Of a stretch of 11,709 nucleotides of DNA, positions 8,183 through 11,709 are shown piece after piece (the first letter of the stretch is position 1; each line of letters begins with the position of its first letter). The stretch is from Micavibrio aeruginosavorus. GTDB taxonomy: Bacteria > Pseudomonadota > Alphaproteobacteria > Micavibrionales > Micavibrionaceae. Under the pieces are notes generated by a model that ran no database searches, was not told the origin of the DNA, and saw only the letters and a program-made list of their open reading frames with translations. Location of the stretch: positions 1 to 11,709 of the forward strand of contig QFNK01000026.1 in NCBI GenBank assembly GCA_003240795.1. Reading direction: 5' to 3'. The position numbers were made by a program, and so were the translations under genes.

Positions 8183-9315
8183 TGAATTTTCGCTTCCCCT
8201 CCATACCTACCGTTGCGCATCTTTGCCGCAAAGAATGGCAATCGCTGTTTCATGATACGGTTATGATGTTCTTCATCGTGTTTTCGTTCACCTTCCTGCT
8301 GTATTCACAGGCGACGGGAACCTCAACAGACCTCAAACGTGCCTCTATCGGTATTATCGACGAAGATCACTCTCCGCTTTCGCTGAGGCTGAAAGATTCA
8401 CTGATCCCGCCTTATTTCAAAAACGTCGAAGAAGTCACCGAACAGCAGGCAGAAAAAGGGCTTGAATCAGCGAAATACAGCTTCGTTCTGCATTTTCCCT
8501 CCCGCATGGAGGCCGATATTCGTGCGGGAAAAAAAGTCACGGCCCAGCTTTTGATTGATGCGACCATCATCGGGCAAGCGCAAATCGGCTCTGGCTATAT
8601 CAATACAATCATTCAAAAAGAGCTGGCCAGCTATTTCAATGCACAAAACGGTATCCAGCCCACAATCGACCTGATCGTCCGTTATTCCTTTAACCAAGGG
8701 CGCGATACAACATGGTTTACGGCTGTGACGTCGATGATCCAGAACATCACGATGCTGGCCATTTTGCTCACCGGCGCGGCGCTGATCCGCGAGCGCGAGC
8801 GTGGCACGATCGAACATCTTCTTGTTATGCCCATTACGGCGCTCGAAATCGTTTTATCAAAAGTTATCGCCAATGGCGTTGTGATCCTTGTCGCCACGTT
8901 CTTGTGCATCCAGCTTGTCATCCGTCAATGGATCGGTGTTGAGATTAACGGATCAATCACGTTGTTTCTGCTTGCCTCTGGCCTCTATCTCTTTTTTACA
9001 ACGGGTCTTGGTCTCTTCCTTGGTACAATCTCACGCTCCATGCCGCAGATGGGCCTTTTGTTTATTCTGATCGTCTTGCCGATGAACCTTCTGTCTGGGG
9101 GGTACACACCGCTTGAAAGCATGCCTGAAATTTTACAAAAAATTATGAGTGTTGTGCCATCGACCAATTATATCAAACTGGCGCAAGGCATCTTGTTCCG
9201 CGAAGCCGGGTTCTCCATCGTATGGCCCCAAATGCTGATGGTGACGGTTGTGGGCCTTATCCTGTTTGTTTTTAGCACAATAAGGTTCCGCAGTTTTCTG
9301 GAACGACAAGGTTAA
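8182..9315 (+). CDS. yhhJ: ABC-2 type permease (YhhJ-like)
   Basis: This is the second membrane subunit of the exporter, 377 residues against about 375 for E. coli YhhJ. The topology is that of an ABC-2 permease: one helix near 26-43, a large periplasmic domain (about 44-178), then five helices near 183-201, 224-246, 258-282, 288-305 and 349-367. The conserved cytoplasmic coupling segment RERERGTIEHLLVMPI (203-218) and the LSGGYTPLESMP segment (304-315) are typical. Its ATG shares one base with the TAA of rbbA (TAATG), so the two are translationally coupled. It should pair with the permease domain of the RbbA-like protein to make a two-half transport channel. Confidence 0.94.
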   Translation: MNFRFPSIPTVAHLCRKEWQSLFHDTVMMFFIVFSFTFLLYSQATGTSTDLKRASIGIIDEDHSPLSLRLKDSLIPPYFKNVEEVTEQQAEKGLESAKYSFVLHFPSRMEADIRAGKKVTAQLLIDATIIGQAQIGSGYINTIIQKELASYFNAQNGIQPTIDLIVRYSFNQGRDTTWFTAVTSMIQNITMLAILLTGAALIRERERGTIEHLLVMPITALEIVLSKVIANGVVILVATFLCIQLVIRQWIGVEINGSITLFLLASGLYLFFTTGLGLFLGTISRSMPQMGLLFILIVLPMNLLSGGYTPLESMPEILQKIMSVVPSTNYIKLAQGILFREAGFSIVWPQMLMVTVVGLILFVFSTIRFRSFLERQG

Positions 9316-9326
9316 CAAAAAAAGAA

Positions 9327-9332
9327 AAGGAG
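9327..9332 (+). promoter_or_regulatory. Strong ribosome binding site that fixes the TTG start of phaB
   Basis: AAGGAG lies 6 bp before the TTG at 9339-9341. No in-frame ATG occurs until codon 94, far inside the Rossmann domain, so this site decides the non-ATG start. Confidence 0.85.
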
Positions 9333-9338
9333 TTTATT

Positions 9339-10061
9339 TTGTCACGTATAGCACTTATCACTGGCGCGACCACTGGAATTGGCGCCGCTACAGCAACCGC
9401 CCTTAAGAACGCCGGCTATCAAGTCGCTGTAAATTATAACCGTAACGACGAACAGGCTACAGCCTTCACCAAGGAAACGAATATTCCTGCATATAAATGG
9501 GATGTTCGCGATGCTCAGTCATGCTTGGATGGGGTTCATAAAATCGAGAACGAATTAGGACCGATTGATATTCTCGTGAATAATGCTGGCATTCTTCGTG
9601 ATAAAACAATTCATAAAATGTCCATTGAAGACTGGACAGACGTTATTACAACCAATCTTAACTCTTGCTTCAATATGTCACGCGCAGTTGTTTCGCCGAT
9701 GAAGGAGAGAGGATTTGGCCGAATTATCAGTATAAGTTCGGTCAATGGGCTAGCCGGACAGTTTGGGCAAACAAATTACGCAGCAGCCAAAGCAGGCATT
9801 ATAGGGTTTACAAAATCTCTTGCACTGGAAACGGCTCGCAGTGGCATCACAGTAAATGTAATTGCTCCGGGCTATGTCCAAACAGCCATGATGGAAAGCA
9901 TTCCTGAAGATGTCCTGAAAAAGATTATTGATAGGGTTCCAGTTGGGCGGTTGGCACACCCCGAAGAAATCGCCCGCGCCATTCTATTTTTGGCCGACGA
10001 CCAATCCGCCTTTATCACTGGAGAAACCCTCTCGGTGAATGGCGGACTTTATATGCAGTAA
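9339..10061 (+). CDS. phaB: Acetoacetyl-CoA reductase (short-chain dehydrogenase)
   Basis: This enzyme reduces acetoacetyl-CoA to (R)-3-hydroxybutyryl-CoA with NADPH, the monomer used by PhaC. It is a classical short-chain dehydrogenase of 240 residues. The cofactor motif TGATTGIG is at 8-15, NNAG at 81-84, and the catalytic set is Asn106, Ser134, Tyr147 and Lys151. The segment SVNGLAGQFGQTNYAAAKAG (134-153) is the family signature that separates PhaB from the related FabG. The start is TTG with a perfect AAGGAG 6 bp upstream. It begins 23 bp after the permease stop with no terminator or promoter evident between, so it appears to be expressed with the exporter. FabG-type 3-oxoacyl-ACP reductase is the alternative, made less likely by the signature and by phaC nearby. 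No phaA thiolase is visible in the window. Confidence 0.92.
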   Translation: MSRIALITGATTGIGAATATALKNAGYQVAVNYNRNDEQATAFTKETNIPAYKWDVRDAQSCLDGVHKIENELGPIDILVNNAGILRDKTIHKMSIEDWTDVITTNLNSCFNMSRAVVSPMKERGFGRIISISSVNGLAGQFGQTNYAAAKAGIIGFTKSLALETARSGITVNVIAPGYVQTAMMESIPEDVLKKIIDRVPVGRLAHPEEIARAILFLADDQSAFITGETLSVNGGLYMQ

Positions 10062-10101
10062 AACTGAGTATTTCTAAACAAAAAACATAAGGAGAATAGC
10101 A

Positions 10102-10170
10102 ATGAACAAACGAAACCCCTTTCTAGGCAATTTTGAATGGTCAACCCCCATTTTAGAGTCCGTGTTTTAA
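10102..10170 (+). pseudogene. 5' stub of an interrupted gene, cut by the IS after 12 codons (possibly a phasin)
   Basis: An ATG at 10102 is preceded by AAGGAG (10089-10094) at an ideal 7-bp spacing, 40 bp after phaB. It encodes MNKRNPFLGNFE and then enters the IS end at 10138, where ten IS-derived codons lead to a TAA at 10168-10170. The strong ribosome site and operon position show that a real gene began here. Many phasins, the PHA granule coat proteins, have an NPF-containing N-terminus and sit next to phaB, so a phasin is a reasonable guess, but 12 residues cannot prove it. The rest of the gene is not in the window. Confidence 0.7.
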
Positions 10171-10177
10171 GTGAATC
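10138..10177 (+). repeat. Left terminal inverted repeat of the IS
   Basis: This 40-bp end starts TGGTCAACCCCC and pairs with the reverse complement of 11376-11416. About 26 of 40 positions match with one gap. The best-kept blocks are the CCCCC run, GAGTCC and GTGAATC. The orfB stop codon (10153-10155) lies inside it. Confidence 0.85.
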
Positions 10178-11070
10178 TTCTGGCCATGATGTGGTATGAA
10201 CAAAGGCTCCGGAGCGTATGCGCAGGAGCCTTTGTTCATGGTACGGGTGAGCGGTGCAGGCGGTTTGTAACCGAGGCTCGAATGCGGGCGGATATGATTG
10301 TAGTGATGCCGCCATTGTTCGATGATCGTCTGCGCCTCTTTGAGCGTATAAAAACTCTCCCCGTTCAACAGCTCGTCCCGTAGCCGCCCGTTGAAGCTTT
10401 CGTTGTAGCCATTCTCCCACGGGCTGCCGGGTTCGATGTAGAGCGTTTTCACTCCCACCTTTGCCAGCCATTGCTGGATGGATTTTGCCGTGAACTCCGA
10501 TCCGTTGTCGGAGCGTATATGATCGGGCACGCCGCGCGTGACGAACAGATCCGTCAGCGTAGCCATCACATCATCCGCGCCAAGCTTGTAATCTGTACGC
10601 AGCGCCAGACACTCCCGTGTTTATTCATCGATCACCGTGAGCGTTCTGATCTTCGTACCGTCCTTTAAACGCTCGGCCACAAAGTCATAGCTCCACACAT
10701 GCTTGGGCCAGCAAGGGCGAAGCCGGATGCACGAGCCATCGTTCAGGTATAAACGTCCTTTTTTCTTGTGCTTTTGCGGGACCTTGAGCGCCTCTTGCCT
10801 CCATATACGCTCCACGCGCTTGTGGTTCACCACCCAGCCTTGCGTGCGCAAAAGCGCCGTGATCCGCTTGTAGCCATAGCGCCCATATTGCAGCGCAAGT
10901 TTCGTTATATCGGATGTAAGTGCTTGTTCGTCGTCAGCACGCTTGGGAAGGCGCCTTTGATCTCCACGGCTTTGGCCCAAAGCCTTACAGGCTCTGCGTT
11001 CTGCTATTCCCAGTTTTTGCTGAACATAGATGACAGCCTCCCGCCGCCGCTGCGGTCTGGTCAGAACTTT
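10153..11070 (-). pseudogene. IS3-family transposase orfB (DDE integrase domain), interrupted by a nonsense codon
   Basis: The catalytic half of the transposase has 306 codons including the stop, in the -1 frame relative to orfA. It begins KVLTRPQRRREAV, followed by a HTH_21-like region (GRYGYKRITALLR). The integrase core has a first Asp in VWSYDFV, a second in IRSDNGSEF and the Glu in GYNESFN; the last two are separated by 35 residues, the canonical DD(35)E spacing. A TAA at 10623-10621 interrupts the conserved VIDE-(Y/F)-TRE stretch exactly where a Tyr or Phe codon is expected. The frame continues intact afterwards, so this is a single substitution, probably TAT or TAC to TAA. The stop falls between the first and second catalytic Asp, so the product should be inactive. 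The C-terminus (about 25 residues after PPAPLTR) extends into the terminal repeat. Confidence 0.92.
10196..10239. repeat. Perfect 15-bp inverted repeat (hairpin) near the 3' end of orfB
   Basis: ATGAACAAAGGCTCC (10196-10210) is repeated in exact inverse at 10225-10239, with a 14-nt loop. It lies inside the orfB C-terminal codons, about 58 bp in from the IS left end, and has no T-run after it on either strand. It could fold in transcripts entering or leaving the element. Confidence 0.85.
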
Positions 11071-11339
11071 CCCGTCGATACTTCCTTCAAGATAAGATTG
11101 TCCAAAGTGAGATCTGCCACAGCCCGTTTGAGGCGCGCATTCTCGTTTTCAAGCTCTTTCAGCCTGCGGGCCTGATCCGTACCCATGCCACCATATTCCT
11201 TGCGCCAGCGGTAATACGTATTCCCCGTCACGCCGATCTCACGCAGCACTGCGTCCATCGTTTTGCCTTGCCCGATCATCACTTCCGCTTGGCGCAAATA
11301 TCCGATGATTTGCTCCGCCGTATAGCGTTTTCTTGCCAT
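11061..11339 (-). CDS. IS3-family transposase orfA (HTH and leucine-zipper protein)
   Basis: The product has 92 residues starting MARKRYTAEQIIGYLRQAEV. A helix-turn-helix of the Tnp_1/HTH_8 type (about 8-50, including GVTGNTYYRWRKEYGG) binds the IS ends. A leucine-zipper-like helix follows (RRLKELENENARLKRAVADLTLDNLILKE in the C-terminal half) for oligomerisation. ATG at 11339-11337 is preferred because AGGAG and GAGG lie just upstream; a longer frame from 11369 has no such support. The gene is intact. Near its end the heptamer GGGAAAG allows a -1 shift into orfB, as is usual for this family; without the shift it ends at TGA (11063-11061). With orfB broken, it may still act as a regulator of transposition. 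Confidence 0.9.
   Translation of the reverse strand: MARKRYTAEQIIGYLRQAEVMIGQGKTMDAVLREIGVTGNTYYRWRKEYGGMGTDQARRLKELENENARLKRAVADLTLDNLILKEVSTGKF
11067..11073 (-). promoter_or_regulatory. Candidate -1 programmed frameshift heptamer G GGA AAG between orfA and orfB
   Basis: In the orfA frame the codons read ACG GGA AAG TTC TGA, so G-GGA-AAG is a canonical X-XXY-YYZ slippery heptamer one codon before the orfA stop. Slipping back one base continues directly into the orfB frame (GTT CTG ACC). IS3-family elements use this arrangement to make the OrfAB fusion. No stimulatory structure was verified. Confidence 0.75.
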
Positions 11340-11375
11340 TATCCTCACTCCTATAGATTGTCCATACATTAGCCG

Positions 11376-11416
11376 GATTCACTCCTGCCATGGACTCATT
11401 TATAGGGGGCGGGTCA
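11376..11416 (-). repeat. Right terminal inverted repeat of the IS
   Basis: Read on the minus strand it starts TGACCCGCCCCC and matches the left end in the CCCCC, GAGTCC and GTGAATC blocks. It lies upstream of orfA. The flanking gene fragment resumes within a few bases of position 11416. Confidence 0.85.
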
Positions 11417-11420
11417 TACA

Positions 11421-11709
11421 TTGGAAGACATTTATCCCAGTTTCAATCAGTTTTACATGGCCGGCCTGATGGCTGCTCCTATGGTATTGATCGAAGTCGT
11501 GCTGATGAGCGCGATGTACAAGGATAAAAAGCTGAACGCTGTTATAGTGGCGGTAAGCATTTTAATTGGAGTAATTTTCTTTCTAGGCATCCGTCAACAG
11601 ACGGCCATCTCCGACGAACAATTTCTCAAATCCATGATCCCGCACCATTCCGGCGCAATTCTCATGTGCCGCGAAGCCAATATCACTGATCCTGAAATCA
11701 AAACTCTTT
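11421..11709 (+). pseudogene. DUF305 membrane protein, 5' end removed by the IS, 3' end beyond the window
   Basis: The open frame after the IS encodes LEDIYPSFNQFYMAGLMAAP and continues through a helix (about YMAGLMAAPMVLIEVVLMSA), a second helix (NAVIVAVSILIGVIFFLGI) and the DUF305 signature FLKSMIPHHSGAILMCREA with its paired His. Relatives that I recall have an additional N-terminal segment, often His-rich, with one more membrane helix ahead of the NxYPxxNQFYMAGLM stretch. That part is missing here and is replaced by the IS end, with an in-frame TAG at 11403-11405. A TTG at 11421 or ATG at 11457 could still start translation of a shortened protein, but no clear ribosome site is seen. DUF305 proteins have no established activity; some occur with copper-resistance genes. 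Confidence 0.85.

Larger units (their letters stand above)
10138..11416 (-). mobile_element. IS3-family insertion sequence (IS407/IS51-like), orfB disabled
   Basis: The element is 1279 bp, bounded by imperfect terminal inverted repeats starting TG...CCCCC. The transposase genes orfA and orfB are on the minus strand, with a candidate -1 frameshift site between them. The orfA protein and the DD(35)E orfB protein resemble the common IS3-family transposases of the IS407/IS51 kind. OrfB carries an in-frame nonsense codon, so this copy probably cannot move by itself. No matching 3-5 bp duplication flanks it: TGAA precedes the left end and TACA follows the right end. Different truncated genes lie on its two sides, suggesting loss of DNA after insertion. 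Confidence 0.93.

Noticed and set aside
8467..8817. 116-codon antisense open frame inside the permease gene
   Set aside because: It lies fully within a conserved membrane protein gene and shows no domain.
10196..10239. Rho-independent terminator
   Set aside because: The hairpin is strong but no T-run follows on either strand, and it lies inside orfB codons.
10049..10471. 140-codon minus-strand open frame overlapping the IS left end and the phaB end
   Set aside because: It is an alternate frame of the orfB region and runs past the IS boundary into phaB; it has no recognisable domain.
10134..11420. Target site duplication around the IS
   Set aside because: The flanks TGAA and TACA do not match at 3, 4 or 5 bp; shifting the ends by a few bases did not give a convincing repeat.
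1..11709. CRISPR array, tRNA or rRNA gene
   Set aside because: No regularly spaced repeats and no tRNA or rRNA-like sequence were seen; the window is almost fully occupied by protein genes and the IS.

Overview
The window looks like a chromosomal segment of a Gram-negative bacterium, most likely an alphaproteobacterium. Supporting this are a class I polyhydroxyalkanoate (PHA) synthase beside a MaoC-Pta type gene, an outer-membrane efflux lipoprotein, and base composition near 50% GC. The lineage call is inference from protein style only.

Two divergent gene sets leave a 106-bp intergenic region at about 3693-3798. Leftward (minus strand) are an outer-membrane efflux lipoprotein (2292-3689), a 66-residue two-helix membrane protein (2090-2290), the PHA synthase phaC (352-2073), and the start of a MaoC-domain enoyl-CoA hydratase that runs off the left edge (343-1). 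Rightward (plus strand) are an AcrR-like TetR regulator (3799-4431), a periplasmic adaptor (4446-5447), a 909-residue RbbA/YhiH-type protein with two ATPase domains and a permease domain (5453-8182), a YhhJ-type permease (8182-9315), and phaB acetoacetyl-CoA reductase (9339-10061). After phaB comes the 12-codon stub of another gene (from 10102).

The adaptor, RbbA, YhhJ and outer-membrane protein together form a complete tripartite ABC-2 exporter, the equivalent of E. coli yhiI-rbbA-yhhJ plus a TolC-like partner. It sits inside polyhydroxybutyrate genes: phaC follows the outer-membrane gene and phaB follows the permease. Two copies of CATTTATG, 20 bp apart, lie in the divergent region, one on each predicted promoter. 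They are good candidates for TetR operators controlling both arms.

An IS3-family element (IS407/IS51-like, 10138-11416, transposase on the minus strand) ends the rightward operon. Its orfA is intact, a -1 slippery heptamer precedes the orfA stop, and orfB carries a nonsense codon. The left end cuts the stub gene after 12 codons. The right end abuts a 5'-truncated DUF305 membrane protein gene (11421 to the right edge). Two different broken genes and no target duplication point to an IS-associated deletion or rearrangement.

The most interesting points are the interleaving of storage-polymer genes with an RbbA exporter under one divergent control region, the asymmetric ATP sites of RbbA, and the deletion scar at the IS.
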